Shown here in pieces: positions 8,611-16,799 of a stretch of 35,627 nt of DNA (position 1 is the first letter of the stretch; each line of letters opens with the position of its first letter). A model generated the notes under the pieces. That model was not told where the DNA came from, did no database searches, and worked only from the letters and a program-made list of their open reading frames with translations. The DNA comes from Streptomyces pseudogriseolus (GTDB lineage Bacteria > Actinomycetota > Actinomycetes > Streptomycetales > Streptomycetaceae). The DNA is taken from the NCBI GenBank assembly GCA_002154585.1, contig MUNG01000013.1, positions 1 to 35,627 on the forward strand, read 5' to 3'. The translations under genes and the position numbers were made by a program.

Positions 8611-9834
8611 ATGACTTCTGCATCTTCTGCATCATCCGCAACGAACGGCACGACGTCCGTCATCGTCGCGGGCGCCCGCACCCCGATGGGTCGGCTGCTC
8701 GGTTCGCTGAAGTCGTTCTCCGGAGCCGACCTCGGCGGCTTCGCGATCAAGGCCGCCCTCGACCGTGCGGGGATCGGCGGCGACCAGGTCCAGTACGTGA
8801 TCATGGGGCAGGTGCTCCAGGCCGGGGCGGGGCAGATCCCGGCGCGCCAGGCCGCCGTCAAGGCCGGCATCCCGATGAGCGTCCCGGCGCTCACGATCAA
8901 CAAGGTGTGCCTCTCCGGCCTCGACGCCATCGCGCTGGCCGACCAGCTCATCCGCGCGGGCGAGTTCGACGTGGTCGTCGCCGGCGGCCAGGAGTCCATG
9001 ACCAACGCCCCCCACCTGCTGCCGAAGTCCCGCGAGGGCTACAAGTACGGCGCGGTGCAGATGCTCGACGCGATGGCCCACGACGGTCTGACCGACTCCT
9101 TCGAGGGCATCGCCATGGGCGAGTCCACGGAGAAGCACAACACCCGCCTCGGCATCGGCCGCGCCGAGCAGGACGAGATCGCCGCCCTGTCCCACCAGCG
9201 GGCCGCCGCCGCGCAGAAGAACGGCGTCTTCGAGGCCGAGATCACCCCGGTCGAGATCCCGCAGCGCAAGGGCGACCCGGTGCTCTTCAGCAAGGACGAG
9301 GGCATCCGCGGCGACACCACGGCCGAGTCCCTCGGCAAGCTGCGCCCGGCCTTCGCCAAGGACGGCACGATCACCGCGGGCACCTCCTCGCAGATCTCCG
9401 ACGGCGCCGCGGCCGTGGTCGTGATGAGCAAGGCCAAGGCGCAGGAGCTGGGCCTGGAGTGGATCGCCGAGATCGGCGCCCACGGCAACGTGGCCGGCCC
9501 CGACAACTCGCTCCAGTCGCAGCCGTCGAACGCCATCCTGCACGCCCTCAAGAAGGAGAGCCTGGAGGTGTCCGACCTCGACCTGATCGAGATCAACGAG
9601 GCCTTCGCGGCAGTCGCCGTGCAGTCAATGAAGGACCTGGGTGTTTCCACCGAAAAGGTGAACGTCAACGGTGGCGCCATCGCCCTCGGCCACCCGATCG
9701 GGATGTCCGGCGCGCGGCTGGTGCTGCACCTGGCGCTGGAGCTGAAGCGGCGGGGCGGCGGCGTCGGCGCCGCGGCCCTGTGCGGCGGCGGCGGCCAGGG
9801 CGACGCGCTGATCGTGCGGGTGCCCCGGGCCTGA
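8611..9834 (+). CDS. Acetyl-CoA acetyltransferase (acetoacetyl-CoA thiolase)
   Basis: 407-residue type II thiolase that condenses or cleaves acetoacetyl-CoA. The nucleophilic cysteine is C100 in [14 protein letters not shown]; the His motif is [16 protein letters not shown] and the second catalytic Cys lies in [23 protein letters not shown] matches the thiolase NEAFA signature. The ATG at 8611 follows GGAAGGGGA. The first dozen residues are a Ser/Ala/Thr-rich extension before the conserved core. It precedes meaB by 50 nt and they are probably co-transcribed. In Streptomyces this enzyme can feed the ethylmalonyl-CoA pathway, which starts from acetoacetyl-CoA; that role is inferred. Confidence 0.95.
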   Translation: MTSASSASSATNGTTSVIVAGARTPMGRLLGSLKSFSGADLGGFAIKAALDRAGIGGDQVQYVIMGQVLQAGAGQIPARQAAVKAGIPMSVPALTINKVCLSGLDAIALADQLIRAGEFDVVVAGGQESMTNAPHLLPKSREGYKYGAVQMLDAMAHDGLTDSFEGIAMGESTEKHNTRLGIGRAEQDEIAALSHQRAAAAQKNGVFEAEITPVEIPQRKGDPVLFSKDEGIRGDTTAESLGKLRPAFAKDGTITAGTSSQISDGAAAVVVMSKAKAQELGLEWIAEIGAHGNVAGPDNSLQSQPSNAILHALKKESLEVSDLDLIEINEAFAAVAVQSMKDLGVSTEKVNVNGGAIALGHPIGMSGARLVLHLALELKRRGGGVGAAALCGGGGQGDALIVRVPRA

Positions 9835-9884
9835 GCCGGCCTTTTGCAGTTTTTCCTCTGGTGAACGTCGTGAACGGAGCTGTG

Positions 9885-10856
9885 ATGCAGGACGTCTCCA
9901 CGCTGGTCGCCCAGGCCAGGGAAGGCCGGCCGCGGGCCGTGGCCCGGCTGATCTCCCTGGTGGAGGGGGCATCCCCGCAGCTCAGGGAGGTCATGGCGGC
10001 CCTCGCGCCGCTCGCCGGCAACGCCTACGTGGTCGGCCTCACCGGCTCCCCGGGCGTCGGCAAGTCGACGTCCACCTCGGCGCTGGTGACCGCGTACCGC
10101 AAACAGGGCAAGCGGGTCGGCGTCCTGGCCGTCGACCCGTCCTCCCCGTTCTCCGGGGGCGCCCTGCTCGGCGACCGCGTCCGCATGTCGGAGCACGCCT
10201 CCGACCCGGGCGTCTACATCCGCTCGATGGCGACGCGCGGCCACCTCGGCGGCCTGGCGTGGGCGGCCCCGCAGGCCATCCGCGTCCTGGACGCGGCCGG
10301 CTGCGACGTGATCCTGGTGGAGACGGTGGGCGTCGGCCAGTCGGAGGTGGAGATCGCCTCCCAGGCCGACACGTCGGTGGTGCTGCTGGCGCCGGGCATG
10401 GGCGACGGCATCCAGGCCGCCAAGGCCGGAATCCTGGAGATCGGCGACGTCTACGTCGTCAACAAGGCCGACCGCGACGGCGCCGACGCGACCGCCCGCG
10501 AGCTGAACCACATGCTGGGCCTGGGCGAGTCCCGCGGGCCCGGCGACTGGCGTCCCCCGATCGTCAAGACGGTCGCCGCGCGGAGCGAGGGCGTCGACGA
10601 GGTCGTCGAGGCGCTGGAGAAGCACCGGGCCTGGATGGAGGAGCGGGGGGTTCTCGCGGAGCGGCGTGGGGCGCGGGCGGCGCGGGAGGTCGAGACGATC
10701 GCGGTCACCGCGCTGCGGGAGCGTATCGGCGACCTTCATGGTGACCGGCGTCTGGACGCGTTGGCGGAACGCATCGTCGCGGGCGAGCTGGACCCTTACC
10801 GGGCGGCGGACGAACTGGTGGCGGGTCTGACCCGGGGCGGCTCGTCCGGCACCTGA
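9885..10856 (+). CDS. meaB: MeaB, G-protein chaperone of adenosylcobalamin mutases (ArgK family)
   Basis: 323-residue GTPase of the MeaB/ArgK family (SIMIBI class) that gates delivery of adenosylcobalamin to methylmalonyl-CoA mutase and protects it from inactivation. Walker A is GSPGVGKST near residue 55; DPSSPFSGGALLGDR is the family switch I/metal region, ETVGVGQSEVE the base-off sensing segment and NKADRDGAD the guanine-specificity motif. The C-terminus is the helical dimerisation arm. The ATG at 9885 has GGAG 6 nt upstream; an adjacent GTG at 9882 is too close to it. It follows the thiolase, not a mutase gene; the mutase partner could be MCM elsewhere or IcmA at 18536. Confidence 0.95.
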   Translation: MQDVSTLVAQAREGRPRAVARLISLVEGASPQLREVMAALAPLAGNAYVVGLTGSPGVGKSTSTSALVTAYRKQGKRVGVLAVDPSSPFSGGALLGDRVRMSEHASDPGVYIRSMATRGHLGGLAWAAPQAIRVLDAAGCDVILVETVGVGQSEVEIASQADTSVVLLAPGMGDGIQAAKAGILEIGDVYVVNKADRDGADATARELNHMLGLGESRGPGDWRPPIVKTVAARSEGVDEVVEALEKHRAWMEERGVLAERRGARAAREVETIAVTALRERIGDLHGDRRLDALAERIVAGELDPYRAADELVAGLTRGGSSGT

Positions 10857-10885
10857 GCACAGGGTTCTCGCCCCCGCCGCCCCTT

Positions 10886-11025
10886 CCCTTCCCGTCCCCG
10901 GGGGCTGCGCCCCCAGACCCCCTTCGGCCCTGGCGGGCCTCGTCCTCAAACGCCGGACGGGCTGCAAGTAGCCCGTCCGGCGTTCGAGGAGCGGGGTCCG
11001 GGGCGGAGCCCCGGGTCGGGAAGGG
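10886..11025. terminator. Nested inverted repeats forming a two-way terminator
   Basis: The core is a 20-bp stem with one mismatch, arms 10944-10963 and 10970-10989, with a 6-nt loop. Outer arms (about 10886-10922 and 10993-11025) are also imperfect inverted repeats and each contains its own hairpin, such as GGGGGC-tgc-GCCCCC at 10900-10914. It fills the gap between the convergent meaB and PepSY genes and ends right at the PepSY stop. Elements of this GGGGCTGCGCCCC type are common between Streptomyces genes. Confidence 0.8.
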
Positions 11026-11619
11026 TCAGTCGTCGTCGCGGTCGGCCGTGACCGAAGCGGTCGTCAGGGCGACCTTCCAGTCCCGTTCGTCCCCGCCGGA
11101 GGCGCGCGTCTCCGCCTCCCAGCCCCGGTCGTCACCGTCGTCGTCCAGGTCGACGGAGACGACGGTCCCCTTCGCGGCAGCCGCCTTCGCCGCGTCCTCG
11201 GCCGTCACCGACGCCCCCTTCAGCGCGGCCCGTACCTCGGCGGCGTCGTCCTCGTCGTCCTCCGAGGAGCCCAGGACCTTGCCGGTGTCCGGGTCGACGC
11301 GCACGCTGTGCCAGGTGTCGCCCGTGCCGAGGACGTCCACCTCCCAGACGGCGTCGTCCCGTTCGGCGGACACCGCCGTACCCGGCGTGTGCTTCAGCGC
11401 GGCGGCGATGGCGCCGGCGGCGGTCACGTCCCCGGGCGTGGCGGCACGGTCGTCGCCGTCGTCGTCGGAACGGTCGTCGCCGTCGTCCCTGTCGTCGTCC
11501 GTCCGCGTCACCGACGTCGAGGCGTCGTCATCGTCCCCCGAGACCGCGAGGGCCGTGGCCGTGCCGCCCCCGACGAGGGCCGCGGCCGTGACGACGGCGA
11601 TCACGATGTTGCGCTTCAT
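11026..11619 (-). CDS. Secreted/anchored Asp-rich protein with two PepSY domains
   Basis: 197 residues. An N-terminal hydrophobic segment (residues 4-26, basic start MKRN) acts as signal or anchor. Residues 28-60 are almost pure Asp with Arg/Ser/Gly, then two PepSY-like repeats follow (about 61-118, with VWEVDVLGTGDTWHSVRVDPDTGKVLG, and 135-195), separated by another acidic run (SSEDDEDD). PepSY domains are extracytoplasmic and thought to bind or inhibit proteases or ligands. A good GGGAGGAA site precedes the ATG. It is divergent from a two-component system whose kinase also carries an Asp-rich external loop, which suggests an accessory sensor or target of that system. Ligand unknown; a cation is plausible. 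Confidence 0.9.
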   Translation of the reverse strand: MKRNIVIAVVTAAALVGGGTATALAVSGDDDDASTSVTRTDDDRDDGDDRSDDDGDDRAATPGDVTAAGAIAAALKHTPGTAVSAERDDAVWEVDVLGTGDTWHSVRVDPDTGKVLGSSEDDEDDAAEVRAALKGASVTAEDAAKAAAAKGTVVSVDLDDDGDDRGWEAETRASGGDERDWKVALTTASVTADRDDD

Positions 11620-11674
11620 GTGGGTTCCTCCCGAGTGGGTCGGCTTTCGACACCTTCAATCTCGCCCACCGACG

Positions 11675-11715
11675 CTGAGCCGAAGCTGAAGCAGCCTGAA
11701 GTGATCTTCAGCTTC
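11675..11715. promoter_or_regulatory. Phased CTGAAG sites, probable response-regulator operator
   Basis: CTGAAG occurs at 11686-11691 and 11696-11701 and, inverted (CTTCAG), at 11706-11711: starts are exactly 10 bp apart. GAAGCTGAAG (11682-11691) and CTTCAGCTTC (11706-11715) are also perfect 10-bp inverted arms. A weaker copy, CTGAGC, lies at 11675. The direct repeat with a 10-bp period is the usual geometry for OmpR-family dimers. The site sits about 20 nt before the response-regulator start and could serve both divergent genes. Confidence 0.55.
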
Positions 11716-11735
11716 CCTTTGCGACCCTGGGTGCC

Positions 11736-12401
11736 ATGCGACTCCTGATCGTCGAGGACGAAAAGCGCCTCGCCCTCTCCCTCGCCAAGGGCCTCACCGC
11801 CGAGGGCTACGCCGTCGACGTCGTGCACGACGGCCGGGACGGGCTGGACCGGGCCACCACGGAGCCGTACGACCTGGTAATCCTCGACATCATGCTGCCC
11901 GGCCTCAACGGCTACCGGGTGTGCGCCGCCCTGCGCGCCGCCGGGCACGACGTGCCGATCCTGATGCTCACCGCCAAGGACGGCGAGTACGACGAGGCCG
12001 AGGGGCTGGACACCGGCGCCGACGACTATCTGACCAAGCCGTTCTCCTACGTCGTGCTCGTCGCCCGGGTGAAGGCGCTGCTGCGCCGGGGCCGGGCCGC
12101 GGGCGCGTCCCCGGTCCATGTGCACGGCGACCTGAAGGTGGACACCGCGGCCCGCCGGGTCTGGCTCGGCGAGGACGAGGCCGAGCTGACGGCGAAGGAG
12201 TTCTCGGTGCTGGAACACCTGGTGCTGCGGGCAGGCGAGGTGGTGTCCAAGGCCGACATCCTTGAGCACGTCTGGGACTTCGCCTACGACGGCGACCCGA
12301 ACATCGTCGAGGTGTACGTCAGCGCCCTGCGCCGCAAACTGCGCGCCGACCTCATCCGCACCGTGCGCGGCGCCGGTTACCGGCTGGAGACGGCGCCGTG
12401 A
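11736..12401 (+). CDS. OmpR-family response regulator
   Basis: 221-residue DNA-binding response regulator. The receiver domain (1-115) has acidic pocket residues E7/D8, phospho-acceptor D51 in VILDIMLPG, switch T79 and K101 in YLTKPFSY. The C-terminal winged helix (about 125-221) includes AELTAKEFSVLEHLV and the recognition segment NIVEVYVSALRRKL. The ATG at 11736 has no clear ribosome site; a poor -10 (GACCCT) ends 7 nt before it, consistent with activator-driven leaderless transcription from the phased sites upstream. Its stop overlaps the kinase start (GTGA), so the pair is translationally coupled. Confidence 0.95.
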   Translation: MRLLIVEDEKRLALSLAKGLTAEGYAVDVVHDGRDGLDRATTEPYDLVILDIMLPGLNGYRVCAALRAAGHDVPILMLTAKDGEYDEAEGLDTGADDYLTKPFSYVVLVARVKALLRRGRAAGASPVHVHGDLKVDTAARRVWLGEDEAELTAKEFSVLEHLVLRAGEVVSKADILEHVWDFAYDGDPNIVEVYVSALRRKLRADLIRTVRGAGYRLETAP

Positions 12402-13882
12402 GCCGGCTGTTCGGCTCGGTCCGTTCCCGGGCGACGCTCGGCGCCACCCTCGTCGTCGCCGTGGCCCTCGTCGCGGCGGGCGCGGCCGTCCTGCTGTCCC
12501 TGCGCGCCAATCTCACCGGCGAGGCGGGCACCCGGGCCGAGCGCTCCGCACAGGCCGTCGCCTCCGAACTGGCCGCCCGTACGCCCCTCGGCAAGCTCTC
12601 CGGGCTGGACGCCGAGGACACCCCGGTGCAGATCGTCGACGAGGACGGCGTCCTGCTCGCCGCCTCGGAGGACCTGGAGCGGATCAGCGGTACGGGCATC
12701 GCCGAGGTGACCCCGTCGCCGGCCCGCTCCGACGGGGACGACGACGGCGATGACGGTGACGACGGTGATGACAGGCACGACCGCTCCGGCCGTTCGGACG
12801 ACGACGGCCGCGACGACGACTCCCTCGACCCCGGCGAGATCGCCCAGGGCGCGAGCTACACCAACGGCACCGCCACCGTCGACGGCGACACCGAGGACTA
12901 CCGCTTCGCCGCCGTCGAGGTGGAGACCCCCGACCGGGGCCGCCTCACCGTCCACGCGGGCGCCCCGCTGGCCGCCGAGCACAGCGCCGTGGGCACCGCG
13001 CTGACCTCCATGCTCATCGGCTTCCCGCTGCTGCTCGGCGTCGTCGCCGCGGTGACCTGGCTGGTGACCGGCAGGGCCCTGCGCCCGGTCGAGGGCATCC
13101 GCCGGGAGATGGCCGCGATCACCGCTTCCGAGGACCTCCGCCGCCGCGTCCCCGAACCGGCGACGCACGACGAGATCGCCCGGCTGGCCCGCACCACCAA
13201 CGCCACCCTCGCCGCCCTGGAGTCCTCCGTGGAGCGTCAGCGCAGGTTCGTCGCCGACGCCTCCCACGAGCTGCGCAGCCCCATCGCCTCGCTGCGCACC
13301 CAGCTCGAGGTCGCGGCCGCCCACCCCGAACTGCTCGACCTGGACGGCGCCGTGGAGGACACAGTACGGCTCCAGAACCTGGCCGCCGATCTGCTGCTGC
13401 TCGCCCGGCTGGACGCGGGGGAGCGGCCCGCCGGGACCAGGGTGGACCTGGCCGCGCTGGCCCGCGAGGAGGCCGCGGGGCGCGAGTGCGTGACGGTGGA
13501 GGGGGAGGCCGTGGAGGTCTCCGGGTCGCGCGGCCAGCTCGGGCGGGTGCTCGCCAACCTGCTGGACAACGCGCAGCGGCACGCCCGTGAGCGGATCACG
13601 GTGACCGTGCGCCGGGAGGGCGACCAGGCCGTGGTGGGCGTCGCCGACGACGGCGAGGGCGTGGCCGGCGCCGACCGCGAGCGGATCTTCGAGCGGTTCG
13701 TACGGCTGGACGCGGCGCGCAGCCGGGACGACGGCGGCGCGGGGCTGGGCCTGGCGATCGCGCGGGACGTCGCCGTGCGCCACGGCGGCACGCTCACCGC
13801 GGGCGCGGCGCCGGCGGGCGGAGCCCTCTTCGAACTCCGCCTGCCGCTCGCCGGCGCGGACCGGGGGACGCCCTCGGCCTAG
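12398..13882 (+). CDS. Sensor histidine kinase with Asp-rich extracellular loop
   Basis: 494-residue membrane kinase, cognate of the regulator at 11736 (GTG start overlapping its stop). TM1 is about 13-36 and TM2 about 199-223, enclosing an extracytoplasmic domain in which residues 112-142 are nearly all Asp, Gly, Arg and Ser. HAMP (about 224-276) is followed by HisKA with phospho-acceptor H290 in ASHELRSP, then the catalytic domain with N-box N387/N391 (NLLDNAQRHA), G1 DDGEG (417-421) and G2 GAGLGLAI. All catalytic motifs are intact. The Asp run resembles the one in the divergent PepSY protein and suggests sensing of cations or of that protein; this is inference. Confidence 0.94.
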   Translation: MSRLFGSVRSRATLGATLVVAVALVAAGAAVLLSLRANLTGEAGTRAERSAQAVASELAARTPLGKLSGLDAEDTPVQIVDEDGVLLAASEDLERISGTGIAEVTPSPARSDGDDDGDDGDDGDDRHDRSGRSDDDGRDDDSLDPGEIAQGASYTNGTATVDGDTEDYRFAAVEVETPDRGRLTVHAGAPLAAEHSAVGTALTSMLIGFPLLLGVVAAVTWLVTGRALRPVEGIRREMAAITASEDLRRRVPEPATHDEIARLARTTNATLAALESSVERQRRFVADASHELRSPIASLRTQLEVAAAHPELLDLDGAVEDTVRLQNLAADLLLLARLDAGERPAGTRVDLAALAREEAAGRECVTVEGEAVEVSGSRGQLGRVLANLLDNAQRHARERITVTVRREGDQAVVGVADDGEGVAGADRERIFERFVRLDAARSRDDGGAGLGLAIARDVAVRHGGTLTAGAAPAGGALFELRLPLAGADRGTPSA

Positions 13883-13909
13883 ACGGCAGAGGTCAGGAAG
13901 GGGAGGACG

Positions 13910-14386
13910 TCAGAGTCGTCCCCGCTGCCCCCTCAGGTGCTCCGCGATGGGCTTGAGGGCCTTGTCGAGCTCGATCAGCGCCTCGGGGGACAGCAGGTCG
14001 ATGAAGTGCCGGCGCACCGACGCCACATGGTGCGGGGCGACCTTCTGCATCGTCTCCATGCCGTGGTCGGTGAGGACCGCGTACAGTCCCCGGCGGTCCG
14101 ACTCGCAGTTCTCCCGGCGGACCAGGTGGGCGTTCTCCATCCGGGTGATCTGGTGGGAGAGGCGGCTCTTGGACTGCATCGTGGCGGAGGCGAGGTCGCT
14201 CATCCGCATCCGCCGGTCCTCCGACTCGGACAGGTTCACCAGGATCTCGTAGTCGTTCATTGTCAGGCCGAACGGCTGCAGATCCTTCTCGAGCTGGTAG
14301 GTCAGCAGCTTGTTGACCTCCAGGTGGGTGCGCCAGGCGCACTGCTCCGCATTGGTCAGCCAGCGGGTGGCCGTCTCGGTCTCCAT
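13910..14386 (-). CDS. absC: AbsC, MarR-family regulator of antibiotic production
   Basis: 158-residue MarR-type winged-helix repressor. The sequence (METETATRWL..., THLEVNKLLTYQLEKDLQPFGLTMNDYEIL) closely matches AbsC of S. coelicolor as I remember it, a pleiotropic regulator tied to zinc and to actinorhodin and undecylprodigiosin production. The winged-helix core is about residues 50-120, with SDLASATMQSKSRLSHQITRME as recognition region and the wing CESDRRGLYAVLT. Cys and His residues near the N-terminus (C16, H21) might bind metal; this is not shown. A TANNNT (TAGACT, plus 14393-14398) 6 nt before the ATG suggests a leaderless transcript. It is convergent with the histidine kinase gene, only 27 bp away, with no visible terminator. 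Confidence 0.9.
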   Translation of the reverse strand: METETATRWLTNAEQCAWRTHLEVNKLLTYQLEKDLQPFGLTMNDYEILVNLSESEDRRMRMSDLASATMQSKSRLSHQITRMENAHLVRRENCESDRRGLYAVLTDHGMETMQKVAPHHVASVRRHFIDLLSPEALIELDKALKPIAEHLRGQRGRL

Positions 14387-14392
14387 GAATGA

Positions 14393-14436
14393 AGTCTACC
14401 TAAGGAAGTTGAAAGGCGAACTAATAAGGCTTCCGT
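14393..14436 (-). promoter_or_regulatory. absC: absC leaderless promoter with weak dyad
   Basis: On the minus strand TAGACT ends 6 nt before the absC ATG. Upstream, the AT-rich patch (unusual for this DNA) holds AGTT-N8-AACT half sites, which might be a MarR-type operator for autoregulation. No good -35 is seen. Confidence 0.35.
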
Positions 14437-14483
14437 GTGACATCGCGTGCAGGCGTTCGATGTCACACCCCGCACACTACCGC

Positions 14484-15284
14484 TCACAGCCCGAAGCGAC
14501 GCTGGAGGTCCCCCAGCTGTCCGGGAAGGCGCGGTCCGCCCGCGCCAGGTCCGGACCCGCCCGGCACGCCCCCTCCGGGTACCCCGGGCTGCTGCGGGGG
14601 AGCCCCCGTGGCCTGCTCCGCCATCAGCGCCTCGGACGACTGGAGCAGCACCGTGCCCGCGCCGACGAACTCGAACTGGTGCTCCTCGCCGGAGACCCCG
14701 CCGAGGCCCGTCATCGCACGTAGACCGCCCAGTACGCCGGTCAGGTAACCGTGGTCGTAGTGGTGGCACGGGGACGGGCAGTCCGCCCAGCCGACCAGCG
14801 CCTGCGGGTCGACCCTGATCGGCGGTTCCATGAACACCACCGGTCCGTTGGACGCCGCCACGAACTTTCCGGTTCCGATCAGCGTCAGGAAACCTGGCAC
14901 GATCGATTGCTTCAGCGACAGACTTGGCTGAAAAGCGAGCAAGTTGCCCGAGCGAATGGTCAGATTGCCGTCATCGAGGTCGTACGAATTGACATCGAAG
15001 GCCCGGTCGGCGAGCAGCATCTTGCCCGAGCCCTCCGCCACGACCCAGTCGCTCGCGTGCAGTGGCGAATGGAACGACGTCCGGACAAGCCGGTCGAGTC
15101 GCCCGTGCCCGATCCCGTTGAAGTCGATGGCGCCGTAGTAGGCGATCATCTTCCCCTTCTGCATGAACCACTGGGTGCCCTTGAGCTCCACGCAGAAGGT
15201 GTAGGGGTTGACGTTGTCGTCGGACGGCAGCGTCATGGGGTCGAGGGCCGCGGCCCCGGCGCCCGGCGTTCCGTACGTGCTCAC
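14484..15284 (-). CDS. AIM24 family protein, third of three paralogs
   Basis: 266 residues, last gene of a three-gene minus-strand operon. The GTG start at 15284 overlaps the stop of the preceding gene (GTGA). The AIM24/TerD-like beta-sandwich region spans about residues 25-215: WFMQKGKMIAYYG, then GKMLLADRAFDVNSYDL, GNLLAFQPSL and VDPQALVGWADCPSP correspond to repeated elements in the two sister proteins. It differs in having an extended Pro/Gly-rich C-terminal tail (about 222-255) ending RLPGQLGDLQRRFGL, perhaps a tether to a partner or membrane. AIM24 proteins have no settled biochemical role in bacteria. Confidence 0.9.
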   Translation of the reverse strand: MSTYGTPGAGAAALDPMTLPSDDNVNPYTFCVELKGTQWFMQKGKMIAYYGAIDFNGIGHGRLDRLVRTSFHSPLHASDWVVAEGSGKMLLADRAFDVNSYDLDDGNLTIRSGNLLAFQPSLSLKQSIVPGFLTLIGTGKFVAASNGPVVFMEPPIRVDPQALVGWADCPSPCHHYDHGYLTGVLGGLRAMTGLGGVSGEEHQFEFVGAGTVLLQSSEALMAEQATGAPPQQPGVPGGGVPGGSGPGAGGPRLPGQLGDLQRRFGL

Positions 15285-15931
15285 AGCTTCTCCTCCGAGG
15301 CCTGGACGTAGACCGCGCCGCTGCCGCTCAGCTCCAGCTGGAAGGCCTCGCCGGAGCCGCGTCCCACCATGTCCCGCCAGCCGAGCGCCGTCGACAGCTT
15401 GTTGCGCACGTCCCCGTGGTGGGCGACGTACGCCTGCGGGTCGACGTGCACCGGGCGCTGCGGGGTGATCGGCAGCTCGACGACCCCGCCGTGGGCCATC
15501 ACGGCGACCGCCCCGTGCCCCTTGAGCGTGGTGGTGAACAGGCCCTGCCCGGAGACCTGGCCCCGGACCATGCCCATCACCCCGCCCTGCGCGCCGAGGA
15601 ACACCGTGCCCTGTTCCAGCGTGCCCTCGAAGGCCAGCAGCCGGTCCGCCTCGACGTACAGGGTGTCCCCGGAGAGGTGGATCACCTGGACGTGGTGGCC
15701 GCCGTGCCCGAACAGCACCGTGCCGCTGCCCTCGACGGTCATCAGGGGCGTGTCCTCGTTCGCCACGCGCCGGCCGATCATCGACATCACACCGCCCTGG
15801 CCGCCGCGCAGGTTCGGGGTGAAGCTGACCTCGCCCCGGTACGCGAGCATCGCGCCGCGCTGGCTGAACAGCCGCTGCCCCGGCGCCACGGTCGCCTCGA
15901 CCACCTTGGCGTTCATCTCCCGGAAGCCCAT
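15281..15931 (-). CDS. AIM24 family protein, second of three paralogs
   Basis: 216 residues from the ATG at 15931 (MGFREMNAKVVEA), chosen because GGGGGA lies at a good distance and because the upstream paralog ends at 15933, one base away; an in-frame ATG at 15964 would add 11 residues. The beta-rich AIM24 fold is covered end to end: RLFSQRGAMLAYRGEVSF, GSGTVLFGHGGHHVQVIHLSGDTLYVEADRLLAFE, GLFTTTLKGHGAVAVMAHGG and VDPQAYVAHHGDV. No signal peptide or membrane segment. It overlaps the next gene by 4 nt, so all three paralogs should be made together, perhaps as subunits of one hetero-oligomer. Confidence 0.92.
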   Translation of the reverse strand: MGFREMNAKVVEATVAPGQRLFSQRGAMLAYRGEVSFTPNLRGGQGGVMSMIGRRVANEDTPLMTVEGSGTVLFGHGGHHVQVIHLSGDTLYVEADRLLAFEGTLEQGTVFLGAQGGVMGMVRGQVSGQGLFTTTLKGHGAVAVMAHGGVVELPITPQRPVHVDPQAYVAHHGDVRNKLSTALGWRDMVGRGSGEAFQLELSGSGAVYVQASEEKL

Positions 15932-15932
15932 G

Positions 15933-16571
15933 TCAGACGTCCCCCGCGATCGTGTTGCGCTCACTGGGCTGGACGTAGACCACGCCGTCGCCCTCGAAGC
16001 GGATCTGGAAGGCCTCGCCGCCGCCCTCGCCCAGCAGCGTGCGGAAGGTCACGCCGGACTGGAACGACTGCCGCAGGTTCCCCTGGTGCGCCACGTACGC
16101 GCCCGGGTCGACCGTCAGCGGGTACTGCGGGCCGACCCGCAGCAGCACGGCGGGGCCGTCCGACATGATCGCGGCCTGGCCGTGGCCCTCGACCGTGGTC
16201 GTGAACAGCCCGTTGCCCTGGGAGGCGCCGCGCAGGCCGGTGAACGTGGTGCCCGTGCGCAGGCCGCCGTCGGTCGCCAGCAGGTTGCTCGACTCGACGT
16301 ACAGCTTCTCCCCGTTCAGCGACACCAGGTTGATCTCCGAGGCGCGGTCGGCGAAGAAGCAGGTGCCGTGTCCCTTCACCTCCATCAGCGTCATCTGCTC
16401 GCCCGTGAGCCGCCGGGTCACCATCCCCCGCAGGCCCTCACCGCCACCCGTGAGCTTCTTGAAGGTCATCTGACCGTCGTACGCGACCATGGAGCCGTTC
16501 TTCGCCTTCACGGCGTCCCCGGTCATGTCGACGGCGAGCACCTTGCTGCTCTGAAGTCGGAACATCGCCAC
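15933..16571 (-). CDS. AIM24 family protein, first of three paralogs
   Basis: 212 residues if started at the GTG at 16571 (MAMFRLQSSKVLAVDM); the ATG at 16565 two codons later is the alternative. I prefer the GTG because TACCGT, a TANNNT -10, lies exactly 7 nt upstream (plus 16579-16584), the leaderless spacing seen for other genes here. AIM24 elements: GSMVAYDGQMTFKKLTGG, GHGTCFFADRASEINLVSL, GEKLYVESSNLLATDGGL, GLFTTTVEGHGQAAIMSDG and VDPGAYVAHQGNLRQSF. It is the closest match to the second paralog. Function unknown; some AIM24 proteins are linked to membrane or stress roles in other organisms. Confidence 0.9.
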   Translation of the reverse strand: MAMFRLQSSKVLAVDMTGDAVKAKNGSMVAYDGQMTFKKLTGGGEGLRGMVTRRLTGEQMTLMEVKGHGTCFFADRASEINLVSLNGEKLYVESSNLLATDGGLRTGTTFTGLRGASQGNGLFTTTVEGHGQAAIMSDGPAVLLRVGPQYPLTVDPGAYVAHQGNLRQSFQSGVTFRTLLGEGGGEAFQIRFEGDGVVYVQPSERNTIAGDV

Positions 16572-16799
16572 GTGTGCGACGGTAGCGGCCCTTTTGCCCC
16601 GCGCCCAGAGCCCGAAGGAGGAGTCGCACCCTGACTCCGCCCTGACCCGAGCCCGGCCCGGCCCTGACCCGGCCCCGACCCCCTGCGGTGATCGCTCCCG
16701 AGGTTTGCCACAATGGACCCGCTTGTGCGCGCGTTCACAAGGCGCTCGCAGGCAGACAGCACCGTCGACGCCGACGTCTCTCCCTCCCGAAGGTGACCC

